A DNA stretch of 64,000 nucleotides from NCBI GenBank assembly GCA_000149265.1, contig CH003106.1, positions 710,988-774,987 of the forward strand. Reading direction: 5' to 3'. Made by a program: the position numbers and the translations under genes. Below, in pieces: positions 21,869 through 33,872 of this stretch (position 1 is its first letter; every line of letters begins with the position of its first letter). The notes below the pieces were generated by a model. The model worked only from the letters and a program-made list of their open reading frames with translations. It ran no database searches and was not told the DNA's origin. The DNA is from Ciona savignyi (Eukaryota > Chordata > Ascidiacea > Phlebobranchia > Cionidae).

Positions 21869-24800
21869 ATGACTAACGAAGACTCTGTATCACCTTTAAG
21901 TTATTGGAACGTACCGGAAATATTGAGGACATTAAAAAGGGAAGGTAAGTGTTTGCACCATATCTTTTCTAAGAGATTTATTTCGGCACAAAGGTTAAAA
22001 TGGTTTGGAGAAAGGCAGGTACAGATAGATGACCACACCTGTGTTACGTCATATTGTAGAAAGGTAAAATCGGCTATTATTTTGACATTACCAACGTTAC
22101 GACTGTCGTAAAACGTGTTATTTACGGCTACTAAACTTTAAATGATTACTATTTTAAAATTAAGTGTAATTTATTTCAAACGAAGTTTTCCGCCGTACTA
22201 CTTTTTAATATACTGCGTTTTAATCGATCAAAAAGTCCGTTGAACAAAACTGCTTTTCGGACCACCAATGCTAATAAAAAGCTTGAGGAACTTCTCAAAT
22301 CGTTAAAATTTCATCAGTCCAAGCCTAAAACTTCATCGCTGATTAAACAAAGTTCAGGCGAGATGTGTTTGCACTGAAGAGTAATTCGCGGCGGACCTTC
22401 TCGTTCTTACAAGTGTTTCACTGTTTACCTACTGTCCGGAGTTCAAACACTCGTAATAATAACCACAAATCATCGTATTATCCTAGTAGCCATGGTAATT
22501 ATTCAGACACCTTTCGGCGCGAAGCTGAAAAGGTGAAACTGAGGGGAGTTCCATAGAATTTTACCGAGTTTTAGTTCTTTAAATTAATACCGAATTAGTC
22601 AGACATCAGTCTAGTTTTCAAGGTATTTTTATACTTAAGTCCCAGCACGACAGGGTATTTGCTATAAACTCTTCTTTTCTCCACTTATTTTAATTTAGCT
22701 TTGTAGGTTGAGTGAAGGAAAGGCGATTAATCAAGCTTAATACTTTAGTTAGACTATGTGAGAACTCACGACTAGTTAGATATGAGAAATCTGTTTATTC
22801 CCTTTAAAGTGTAAAGAAGTATGTTAAAAATACTGCTAGGGTTGTTGGTTTTATAATGTAAGTAAACAATTTTATGAAATAAGTTATACTATACGTTTTT
22901 AAAATAAAATTCGTTTACTTGAGGTAGTTAGTTGTTCCAGTCGTTTCAAAACAATTTTCCTACGTCATGGTAAACATGTTATGGTGTAAAGCGATGTTGG
23001 ATTACAAATGTCAAACATTACGATCTATTTGATCGTATTTTATCTGGTCATACAAGAATGCTGTTTACCTATATTGATTTTGCAATTGGCCGAAGCGCGG
23101 TCGATCTTACTTAATAAAATGCTCTCTTTAATATGGTTGTCTGGCAAATAGTTGGTTTGCAAGAAAATGAAAATATTAAAAATTGATGTAGAGTTTTTTA
23201 TCTGAAAAGATATTTTTGGCTGTAAAATAAAGATCATTTTGATTTGTGGTTAGACAGTCATTTTTTATCGGTAACTAAGGTTTCAATTGCCGCAATCATA
23301 GTTCAAGCTTTTGAAGTAGTTTACTGCTATAATTTTAAACAAACTGTTTAAATTAACTAAGGTCTAAGCAATGTTCAGACAAGCTCTGAACCGTTACTTC
23401 AGCAGAACGGTATTGAGAAAAACACGAAACAACTTTAATTACGGAAAAATATACATTATGCGAAACATTATGCAGAAGTTTCTATAGGGAATAACCTCTA
23501 TAAGGAATTTTAGAAATTTATTTATTATTGGAAATATATACAATATACAGAAAAAGTTACAGAGGGATTGTCTCCACGCAGATATGTTTGAACTGGATAC
23601 TCCTCGCATTGAACAAATGCACGAACAGCGGTGCCAACCCGGCTTTCAATCCAAAACCCGGACCGCATCTGGTCGGTTCGTTGACTTCGGAACCAAATTG
23701 TATCAACTTCAGCTCGAACTTTCGTACAAAGATAATGAGATCGCGATCTTAAAGAAGAAACTGAAAAACAGAACTGATGAACTCTTTCCAAATGGAAACG
23801 TGAATAAAGTGAATATTAATAGGAAATTTTTGTGTATTCCCGTGCAGGAGAAAACCAAGTGGGTTAAAACACGGGAAATCGTCAGATCACCTCGCGCCCA
23901 CCGTCGGGTAACCGGAACTATTGCAGTGTTATGTGTATAGATAACCGGAGTTTGGTAATATGTTATAAATGATATCGATACAACTTTCGTTTTGTTCAAT
24001 CGTAATGAACGTTAGACCAAACTGCAACTGTTATGTGCGCAGCACAAACAAGATAGCAATACCGCTCAGATTTCTCTTTTATAGAGATGTCAGTCCTGCT
24101 TATGTATGATAATTGCTTAAGTAATGATCACCAATAACTGCGAAATGAATTTAAATAACTTTCCAATTTCCAAAAACTAAAATATGCACTAATGGAAATA
24201 CGAAACTTTATACTATACTGGCAAAACCAGCATAATGGCACTTAACGGGGGATTTTTAACGGTTAACGGGGGGTTTTTAAGTATAGCTTAGTAAACAATT
24301 TTCGTTTTTCGTAGTTATACCTCTTTCGCCTTTAGAAATTGATTCCCAACCATATATGTATGCATATAGATGAATAAATATGTCTATATATAACGTATGT
24401 GACACACTTTAGAAATATGATGTCAGTTTTACAAATTTTAGAAAATGGTTCTTTTTTGCTCAGAAATCAATAGTCACGACTTTACGTGACAAATGCGAAA
24501 CAGTTGAAAGAAAGCTACAAATAAAGAATCAAGAATTAAAATTTGAACAAAACAGGTCGGGTTAAAATCATAAATTATTTATTTTATTTTAAATTTGTAT
24601 TTCTTTCCAGGTCCGCAAGCTTATCCAAGCAGTTGGGGAAAGTAAAAAAGGAGAATAACGTACGAAAAACGTTTTACAGCCGTCGAAGTTAGACACCAAT
24701 CGTTTTACAACAAATCTTTTGGTTACAGATCCTTCGGAAAGAGAAACGAAGCAACGACAAAGCGGTTCAGACTGTCCCCACCACAGCCAAAGCAGTCCAG

Positions 24801-27800
24801 GCAAAGCCGAGGTTTGCATTAAAAGACTTATATTTGCAGTGATTACGTTTATGTATGTGAATGGATTATTCGGGTTATTGCAACGATCACATTAATATTG
24901 GGGATATTGAAATATATGTGACCAAATAAATAACGGGTTTCTTTAAATGACCACCTTGCCGTCATTGCGAGATTATGCTACTACGAAATTCCTTACTTTG
25001 ATTCAGTAACGTATGGTTCAAAGCATGAAATACTTAACACACTACAACAGTTTCGGACTATGATAACGTGGAATTCTGAAAAAATGCATTTTCCGATGCA
25101 AGGGAATCATATGGGTTTCTACATATTTTAATCAGTTATATTTCTCTAACAGCACACCAGCGACTAAAACACGCAACATAATGACGCAGTGTTCCTACGT
25201 GTCATACCATCCTACAACGTCGTCCACAGCAAGAATGTCGTTTGACCAAACAAACAAGGCCAACAGCACGGTGGCGCTAGAGGTATTCTACCAAATTTTT
25301 AAATGACATTCTTGTGGCCAAATCTACGGTCGTGTTGCCGAATGGTTAACGCGACCGATACATATACCGACTCTTATAAAAAAAAGTTTTTTGTAATGAG
25401 CCCATCATGGGTTCGAAACTTAAATCAATTAAAAAAAATAAAAATAAATCTGTAAGGCGTGTTGTTAAATGGTAAACGCGACCGTTACATATAACGATTT
25501 ATATACAAAAAAAGTTTCAGAAATAAGTTCATAATGGGTTTAAAACTGAGCACAGTAGAAAAAAGTCGTGTGACCAAATAGCTCACGCCGCCGAATCATA
25601 TGTAGCATGCAGTTTAAAAACTAACGTAAAGATGCCCCTCATGTGTTCGAAACTTTACCGGGTAAAAATAAAAATTCGACCCACAACATTCAATTAACAA
25701 TTAAACCAAGTTACAAACTTATCGGGAGGTTTAAATAAAATAGTACGTAAAAAACAATGTTTAGAATATTGCTTACAACGTACACACCGGCCCTAAAAAC
25801 CATGTCTTGGGAAATGCACAATAAATACCAGACAATCCGTATTGGCCTGGCCGTTCCATTATAATTACAATATAATGATAAATGGTGAAATATTGTAGGA
25901 AATATAAATTAGTGATACACCCGGTGGGTGACGCAGTTGAGCACATCAACTGCATATCAAATGTGTATCAAATCAAAGCAATTCAGATCACCTAACATCT
26001 CGGGTGAATCACAGAAAAAGACACATATATCCGTATTTGTGCTCGATCCAATAATTAAAATTGATTAAAGTATTTTAATTTTCTAAAGGCACTAAAAATA
26101 GCTCAGGTAACCCTCAATTGGTATTCTGACGATTTTCACTGTTGTTTTTATTTCTTTTTTGTTTTTATTTACCTTATATTTACCGTGCCTAGAATTGAGC
26201 CCAGGGTAAGTGCATCCACTGATAGGTTTCTTGTATGCGGTACTTGGAGCACAAGACGAGGGTTAACCTATTGAACCAACCGAACGTATTTGTAACCCCA
26301 CTGTTGTTTTCAACCTTGGTATAAATATGAGTATCATATATAACCTATGGCTGGTGTAAAAGGCCTTCTTACATTTCTGACAGCGGTAATATTCTAGGCA
26401 GGTCATACTAGTGTAACGTAGTCCCATAGCCTAACCGCTCTTTATGTGGTTGCTGATTTATATCACACTGGTGTAAAGTAGTCCTTTAACCCAGCCTAAC
26501 TTTATGTGGTTGCTAATTTATATAACACAGATGACGTACGGTGGGCGGGGACAGCCACATCCCACCATGCAGAGGGCTCAGGTGTCAGTTCAGCAACCGA
26601 CGATTACCCAACGAAATTGGGGTCGATCCGGGTCAACGGAGAAACCGCAAATACGTCACTCGGACCAGGTGAGGAGACTTAGTGTTTGTGGATTGGCATG
26701 GGGCCGAGACACCATCCTCAGATAATGAGAAATGTAAATATCATCATGGGTTTAAACGCTCGTTGCACTGACTGGGTTTTATTGGTATTCTTAGGATGCT
26801 TTTCTGTTCTGTTGTATAAAAATGAGTTGCCTGAAATTCAAGTGGTGACCATGAAGCAATAAAGTGTTTATCATAATTGCTTTAAACAACAAAAGATCTG
26901 GTTAAATATATAGTTTTGGTTATGCGCGCCACAGGAATCTTGAGAAAGCGATGGTCGTTATAAATCGCGTATCTACAGAACACCGCGTACCCGTAGGTTA
27001 GTTGTAAGAGTTAATAGAAGTGTTATGTGCCAGTCGCGTTAGATAATTTGACACGCGACAGTACATATCGGAGCTATTTCCAATTATGTGTATGCAGTTG
27101 ATACTGCTGGCGCCACACACATTTAGTCAACAGTGCATGGGTAAAACCTAGGACCTGTTCTGGTACTGTTAAAGTACACTGGCCCCTGTTTCGTTGTACT
27201 TTTATCACGGTGCTTTAACCTTAAACTTTCATCCAGCCGCATGAAGTAGTTGACTTTCCAATGGAATACGTCCCAAATCACGTTACCCCGGTTACAAGCA
27301 CACCATCACGTGACGATACCCCGCACTACGTCACGGAGTTGAATATTAACGATGAAAGTAATGGCGGCGACAAAGAACCTTTGCAGATGACATTTTCACA
27401 GGTGCGTGTGTCCATGGAACTTGTATGTTTAGTTGGGGAAAGTCTACTGATCACAGCGGAAAAAAGAAAAAAAAATTATTTTCGCAAAGAAAATGACCAT
27501 ATAGTTTTACAATGCCCACTATATTTGTATATCTGTGTCCACAGCTACTATTACACTTTTTGTTAGTTTATTTGGTAATACAAAGTATATTAAAATATTT
27601 TTGATGGGCCCGAACAGGTAATCCTTCCTGTTCACAAATAGGATAGGATAGTCATGTTTATAGTCATACAATCCAATTTCGATGCTGAGGTGTTTTGGCT
27701 GAAAAGCGACGCGCTAACCCACCAAGCTATTTGGTCGGATATTCCATAGTTAACCATGCTGTATCTCGTTTCATTTAAACAGGAATTCAACGAAGGAGCG

Positions 27801-28849
27801 GTTAAAACCTTGGTCAAATCGAATAGAAACTTCGCCATCTCCGAAACCCCTTACACCAATCAGAGCCCAGCTATAACACCAGTAGAGAAACGCTCGACAG
27901 CGGACAGCGGAGTTTTCTCCGACGGGTTCTCGCCCGACCAATCGAGGCGAGGGATCACTCCCTACCCTCCTGGTTCTTCACCAGGATATTCTTCGGTACG
28001 TAAAACTAAGATATAGAGGTTTAGTGTATAACCTCAAAGCACATTATTATCCTAAGCAGTTAAATACTTACCTAATAATGTATTAATTTAATACATAATA
28101 CTTGGAAAATAAATAAATATTATGTATTATAGTTCGGTGGGTTAGTTTAGTCGGTTAGAACTTCGGTAATGAGCAGTAGAGTTGCACTGTGGATACCAGT
28201 CGTTGTCTAGTCGGCTTTATCTTTGGACAAGGACGCAATCTTTTGGCAAGACCTTAAGATGCTCTACCCACTAAAATAATAGGTTAAAACAGTAAAAATA
28301 TGTCAGTCATATACAACACCATACAATATTTTCGGTATTCCGTCGGTCGACAAGGTGTAATTAGATATTTCTCGTGCAATACCGCACATGCGTTTCCCGC
28401 CCACATAAATAAACAAGCAGTTAATACAACATAAATAAAACAGTAATCGCCTATATATTCTTAATACATCACACCCTTCCAAAAAAGTCATATTCATGCG
28501 CTGTTTTTAGGTTCTAGGTGGATATAACCAATCCCCACACACCGCGTCAGAACGGGCGTTCGAACGTTCGCTGCCGTACTATATGAGCAACCCACTGCTC
28601 AAACCGGACACAGGATCTTCTTTTTCTCGGGCATCAGTCAAACCAAGAAACCCAGCGGCACAGTCGTTCCACGAAAACTTCATCCCAACCTCTCCACGCA
28701 ACATCTTCTACCCTGGCACGGTCAAGGAGGATCATCAAAGCCAGAAGATCCCGTATTATTTGTTTCGGAGGGAACCGGGCACCGAAGTAGTGAAAAGGAC
28801 GACAAAGCCGATATACGTCCATACGTCAGAAATCAGCCTAACCCATTAG
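21869..28849 (+). CDS. Uncharacterised coiled-coil protein with Ser/Pro-rich C-terminal half
   Basis: Best exon set: 21869-21944, 23582-23799, 24464-24555, 24611-24811, 25153-25282, 26531-26668, 27237-27401, 27783-27995, 28511-28849 (TAG at 28847). The first four joins agree in phase, and exons 25153 onward join in phase 0. The N-terminus (MTNEDSVSPLSYWNVPEILR) leads into heptad-like coiled coil (LYQLQLELSYKDNEIAILKK, LRDKCETVERKLQIKNQEL, LSKQLGKVKKEN). The C-terminal half is polar and disordered, rich in Ser, Thr and Pro (TADSGVFSDGFSPDQSRRG), ending HTSEISLTH. Exon 24611-24811 needs a 1-base correction in the A-run 24665-24669 to stay open, and its join to 25153 is not resolved. No signal peptide or membrane segment; probably an intracellular structural protein. 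I do not recognise the family. Confidence 0.65.
23836..23943 (-). repeat. SINE-A fragment, minus strand
   Basis: AAAACCAAGTGGGTTAAAAC, GTCAGATCACCTCGCGCCCA and GTCGGGTAACCGGAACTATT match the SINE-A body. It lies just after the donor of the 23582-23799 exon and extends that open frame artificially to 23940. Confidence 0.75.
25327..25680 (+). repeat. Three SINE-B copies in tandem
   Basis: Three consecutive units begin near 25327, 25456 and 25563. Each has a tRNA-like head (TTGCCGAATGGTTAACGCGA in the first), a B-box-like ATGGGTTCGAAACT near its end and an A-rich tail. Divergence rises from the first to the third. They lie in an intron of the coiled-coil gene. Confidence 0.7.
27641..27745 (-). 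repeat. SINE-A with internal deletion, minus strand
   Basis: Tail AGGATAGGATAGTCATGTTTA followed closely by tRNA-like head (GAAAAGCGACGCGCTAACCC). Sits in the intron just before exon 27783. Confidence 0.65.
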
Positions 28850-29485
28850 GCCAAAGGAACTTAAGTTAAAAGTGGAAGTGGTAAAAAAGGAAAACTAATT
28901 TTAAATGTATGTCTTACCCTTACACCTATTTCAGCAATAACTCTAATTCTATAAGACCAAGTAGTCTATCTTTTATTTTAGATTATAGCTTTCCTAACCT
29001 CCCTCCTATATAACATTTAGAAAACAGAATAACCCATATAGCTTTACTAATTAAGTCAATTGCGTGATTTCACAAATTACGCTTTAACCGGTAAATTTGA
29101 GAAAATGTGTAAACCAATTAATTGGCCAATTTCGAAGGAATAATAGAATAGAAATTTATTTATGCTGTAGACATTAAACATTAAACAAATAATTTGTCGC
29201 TGACTGTTTGCACAGATTTGCGGGTTGGCCCAGGTTTTACTGGACTGTATGCTAAATAGTTTTAAAATGCGATCTTATCGCCACGTAGACGCATATTTAC
29301 ATCCAGTAGTTTACCAGTTTTATTTACTTAATTAGGTAAGGTATGCAGAAATCCATATGCAAATGTCATTAAATGCTGCATGCGGTAATTTTCTTGCGCT
29401 TATATGCACTCATTCTAATATTTTGTTTTATTAGTCGCAAACATATCGCACGGGATTTATATTATCAAGCCATGTTTCCTCGTAG
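28850..29485. other. 3' flank of the coiled-coil gene; no further gene seen
   Basis: No canonical AATAAA directly after the stop. AT-rich, no recurring repeat recognised. Confidence 0.5.
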
Positions 29486-29747
29486 CAGCGATTCCCAAAT
29501 TATGGACAGCGACACAAATAAGGGTGCGTTAAGGGCGTGAAGTCAAAATGGGTTATGTTTTCTCTGATTTTTGTGGAGCAAGTATAAATATATAAATTGC
29601 TGACATCGATGGCGAACTTAGCAAAGTAATGCCAAAGCCATCCATACAATCATTATTTCTCTTATGCTTAAATTTTTGATGTCTAGGGTTGCGTGATATT
29701 CAACAGACTCATATATTTGTGCCCAAAAGAAAGTTCGGGAATCGCTC
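29486..29747. mobile_element. Probable hAT-like MITE, 262 bp, old
   Basis: Left terminus CAGCGATTCCCAAA and inverted right terminus GAGCGATTCCCGAA agree at 12 of 14 positions and resemble hAT ends. The flanking 8-mers CCTCGTAG and TCTTTTAG match at only 5 of 8, so the target duplication is eroded or absent. Not coding. Confidence 0.4.
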
Positions 29748-30243
29748 TCTTTTAGCATCACTGTATGTACATAAATGTTAAATTTTATTTTGTAAATAGT
29801 TTTGTGTGTGTATCTGCAATTATAAAGTATAATTTCTTGTAAGATGGTTGATGTATATTTGAGTGTTTTGTATCAGAAGTTGTTCCAGTATTGAGAGATT
29901 TTTCGCACCGTGTAGTGTCCTAATCGATGCTAAATCCTTTAGTTTCCGGAATTAACGACCAACAAACTCCAACACAGCATAATAAACATATGTTTTGCTG
30001 ACTTACCATTAGGATTCGTTTAAATAGATAGAAGTGGCGTATAATATAGGCCTCATAAAATGTTATTATTATGGCGTTTTAAAAAACTTATAAGGGCATG
30101 ATCAATAATGATATTTATTTGGTGGATGTGGCATGTTTAGATATGTTATGTGTGCCAATACACGTATGGAAAGAGTTTAATTTTTTTTTAACCATGTTAA
30201 AAATACAGAATCATGCATTAATTTAGTAAATTCTTCGACAAAT

Positions 30244-30517
30244 TATTCTGTTGGTTAAGTGCGTCGCCTTTCAGCCGAAGGTTGTAGGTTCGAAACTGGT
30301 CGCTAGCCAGTAGGTTGTGTCCTTGGTTTTGCCTAAACCCAGCGGATTAATGGGTTCTACCAAATTGAAGGAACGTGTGTATCATACACAACACACTGCA
30401 ATTTCTCCGGTAACCCAAGGGTGGACGCGAGGTGATCTGACGATTGCCCGTGAGTTAACCCGTGGTTTTCCTATTCACGGGATATACATAAATCTATTAA
30501 CCTATTCTATCCTACAT
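30244..30517 (+). repeat. SINE-A, full length, plus strand
   Basis: Head with GGTTAAGTGCGTCGCCTTTC and B box AGGTTCGAAACTGG; body with GAACGTGTGTATCATACACA and CGAGGTGATCTGACGATTGC; tail ends near CTATTCTATCCTA. The 82-residue open frame here is not a gene. Confidence 0.85.
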
Positions 30518-30876
30518 GATGAATTTTTAGCTGCAGTCATTTTTGTAAAGCTACGTTTCATGTAAAAAATAGAGCGACCATATACAAAAACGGGCATGAG
30601 TGCTTCACCAAAATGTATACGAAGAGTAAACTTCAACTGGTTAAAGGTTATCTTAAATCTTTTTATTATTTAAATTATAGCAATACTGAATTATTATCTT
30701 CTTATTCATTTGCATGCACTTATTTAATGTTGAATATCGACCATTCGTTGTGATGTTAACATATTGTAATCAAATCATGGTAGTTCTAAGCCAGGTGAAT
30801 GACAAAGTCAAACTGGCAAACATATATTTGTTAATAGGTTGGATTTTTGAAGTCCTTAGCACTACGTTTTGTGTAC

Positions 30877-30993
30877 GGTCGTGTGGCCTAATGATTAACG
30901 CGACCGATAGATATACAAACTATATAAAAAAACGGTGTAAGGGAGAGCCTATCATGGGTTCGAAACTTAACCAAGTAAAAAAAATAAAAAATA
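30877..30993 (+). repeat. SINE-B, plus strand
   Basis: Head GTCGTGTGGCCTAATGATTA, B box ATGGGTTCGAAACTTA, tail AAAAAAAATAAAAAATAG. A good single reference copy. Confidence 0.8.
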
Positions 30994-33872
30994 GTACGTT
31001 CTGTGCTTTATGAGAGGGGCTGGAATTTCTATTAAACAGAGGAAACCATATATATTTCGTGACCAGTCTGTTTAAAGGAATTATTGGTTTAGTAATTAAA
31101 ACAGTTAACCCCTTGTAGACATGGAATTAAGTATGGTAACTAAAAATAAACAATTTGTCCGCTTCACATTTTAGACTTGTAATTTTACATTACCAGTATA
31201 AGTGCGGGGAACTGTGTTAATAGTTTTCATAGATCTACTTGTAATGTATCAACACAAAATAAATTAACGCGCTTCTCGTTTGCACGACAAGCTTCGTGAC
31301 AATGCAACAGCAGTTTCACATGAATGAACTCTTTAGTAGATGCAACTAGCCTGTGTTGCATCCACCAGCTGTGTACAGACGGCTGTGCGGGCCGCATTTG
31401 CCTGATGGTTCGTCTGTTTAACTTGGCAATCTTGAGTGATAAAAGGAGGGTTTGCCTGTGTTCGTGCAGCTATCGCACTTTCTGCAACAACAGACATACT
31501 TACCGGTAGATGTAAGTTGGTGACCAAATTGGATGATTCCGCGCCATAACGCTCATGTAGGAAATGAGCCGTAGAACGTGGAGGTACTGGGTGTCGTGGG
31601 AAGCATCAGGTACTGTACCACAACGGATATGGAAAAAGCCGTAGACCTGTCTATCTTTAAAGCTAGCTGGCCGTATAAAGGCGTACAGAGCGAAGATTAA
31701 GTGACTGCAATCTTTACACTCTCAGTAAAGTAAGGGCGTTAATATTTACTAAAACAGCCCAGGTGTTATGATTATTGAGCCAACAGTACCAATCTACAAT
31801 GCCCTATTTATAAACCGTGATAGGCCAATTACAGAGACCACAAAAGTGGGAGCGAGCATGGCCGAGCAACTGATATAATAACGCGAGTGCTTAGGTCGCC
31901 AAGAAAATAGCAAGTCCAATTTTATTATAACCGATATATGTATAGTAAGCTGCAAACTCTATAATGTTAAGTTCTGATTGCACGCTCAGGTGCATAGCAG
32001 AATGTTTTATTGATGTTTCCTTTTTTTTCGAAGATTTTTTCGGAGTTTTTCTTTGATGCACAGGTGCTAGGATCTTAGACTATATTTCTTCAATAGCTTT
32101 ACCATTTTGGACATAACCAGAATTCGGAAGAGGTTCAAAATGCACATGCCGCCATTGCAGAGACAGCTACAACGCAGAATTAATTAATCAGTCATAACAG
32201 TCACTTATATACCCAATTAGTAAACTTTATTTATTTTAAAGTTTATTCAGATATTTTAAAATTTATATTAGTAAAAATCATGATGTTCAATATTGTAAAA
32301 ATATTGGTTTTGCAAATCTTCAAACCTATTTAAAACTCAGACCTATTCTTAGAGATTGGCAAACATCCATTGCATTTTTCGCTTTGTAGTTTACAGATGA
32401 GCAGTCTTAAAGGATTATAAATTACAGATAAGGTATTCGCATTGTGTTGTACAGTATTTTATTTCCCGAAGCTTTGTAGTAGCAAAATGTCACAGAGTTT
32501 TACGTGTTTACTATTCAGCTCGAAGATGTCTTTAAAGATTTTCGTGTAATTTGTTTATTTAGATAAACTTTGACTGGGCATCATGATTTGACATGGGATT
32601 AAATCTCAATGGGAGGTCCCAAAAGAAGTGTGAACTATTTGGTTGTAATGTGAGTAATGATGCTGTATTTGATGATGGATAGCTAGGGTACAAATCATAT
32701 CTGTATTGCAGCAAAAGAGGCTGGCGTCAGTTCAGGCGAAATATGATGGCAGAAGTTGTTAAACATGCCGGTTGGCGGAACGATTTTGTGTGTTTTGGTA
32801 ATGAACCATAAACTAGGGCGGATAACCGCCGGTGCCTTTTGTTTTACCTTGATGACGTGAGTGGGGTTGACTATTGTAGTTTAGTTACTTTTGCCCAAAA
32901 CTTATATAATGGCAAATTAAGCAAATCACGGCACAAAAACAGGAAAAGACTGCAAAACAAACAATATTAAAATACGTCTAACAGATATAAATAAATAAAC
33001 ATAGCATACGCGACCTCCAAACCTATAAACGAAAACAATTCCGTGGAAATAAAAAATAATCAAGAAGATATTAATTCCTGATGAAAAGTGTGCAATAAGG
33101 CGCAACCAGAGCTATAAGTATGGATTTAATATTATAAAGTTAAGCGGAATCGTTAAATTCATATTAAAAAAATATCTATTTCACTTAAAAGTCATCAGCT
33201 TTATATTTAAATAAAAGAACAAAACAATCATAGATGACTTTTGTGTGGCATTTTTTTTATTTCAAATATTACGGTCCTAGACGTACGTAACCTATTATTC
33301 ACCGACACAGCGCAGCGAAATTGGCATCAATGGTGTTAAATTCATGAGAAACATGGTCGTAGATTCGATCAAGTGCTTTATACCGGAAAACCGCTTATTA
33401 AATCATGCCAAACTCGCACGCCGTAAAATGCAAGATTACGCCAAATGCCCCGTCAAAGCCGTAAAGGAAGTCGCATTACGTAATCAGGCACAAACTTTAG
33501 TATAGTTTAGTTTAAAATAGGAATTAGTTGAACCGGTTAATTGAAGAGAGACTTATCATTGTTATTTTTTGAGAAAAGGATGGAAAAGCAACGTAGTTAA
33601 AAGACGCCAAGGCAAGAATACACATTCTTCTGTATCAGACATAAGCAGTAATAGCCCAATTTTTAACAGGAAACATTTCTTGTAACGAAACCAGAAAAGT
33701 AAATAAAGCAACAGTAATTTACTCATGCCTAGAATAAAATGTATACAATTTATATCGTATCTCTATTATGTTACAAACTCGTAGTTAATCTAGTTTTTAA
33801 AATTCATGTTGCAGACTTTGTAAACCAAGTACAACTGGTTATTATGTGTAAGGTTTAGCGACCCACGTCGTA
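30994..33872. other. Intergenic; two weak open frames only
   Basis: A minus-strand frame at 31333-31527 starts after a plausible acceptor (TTGTTGCAG) and is rich in Ala, Thr and Gln (QANPPFITQD). A plus-strand frame at about 33279-33504 runs 75 codons from a stop and contains KLARRKMQDY. Neither has a recognised family, a partner exon or a clear start, so I do not call genes. The remainder is AT-rich and unremarkable. Confidence 0.4.

Noticed and set aside
22229..22556. Additional exons of the coiled-coil gene
   Set aside because: Two open stretches exist (KKLEELLKSLKF near 22280; 22365-22556), but they sit in different frames without good splice sites, and exon 21869-21944 joins 23582 in phase without them.
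30877..30993. Possible tRNA gene
   Set aside because: A- and B-box-like motifs are present, but the sequence does not fold into a full cloverleaf by eye and recurs many times with an A-rich tail, so it is a SINE.
31333..31527. Minus-strand frame with an acceptor-like start
   Set aside because: Ala/Thr/Gln-rich with no identifiable domain or second exon; kept only as a note.
33279..33504. 75-codon plus-strand frame before the VWA/FN3 gene
   Set aside because: Opens only after a stop, has no clear splice site or start and no recognised family; likely chance.
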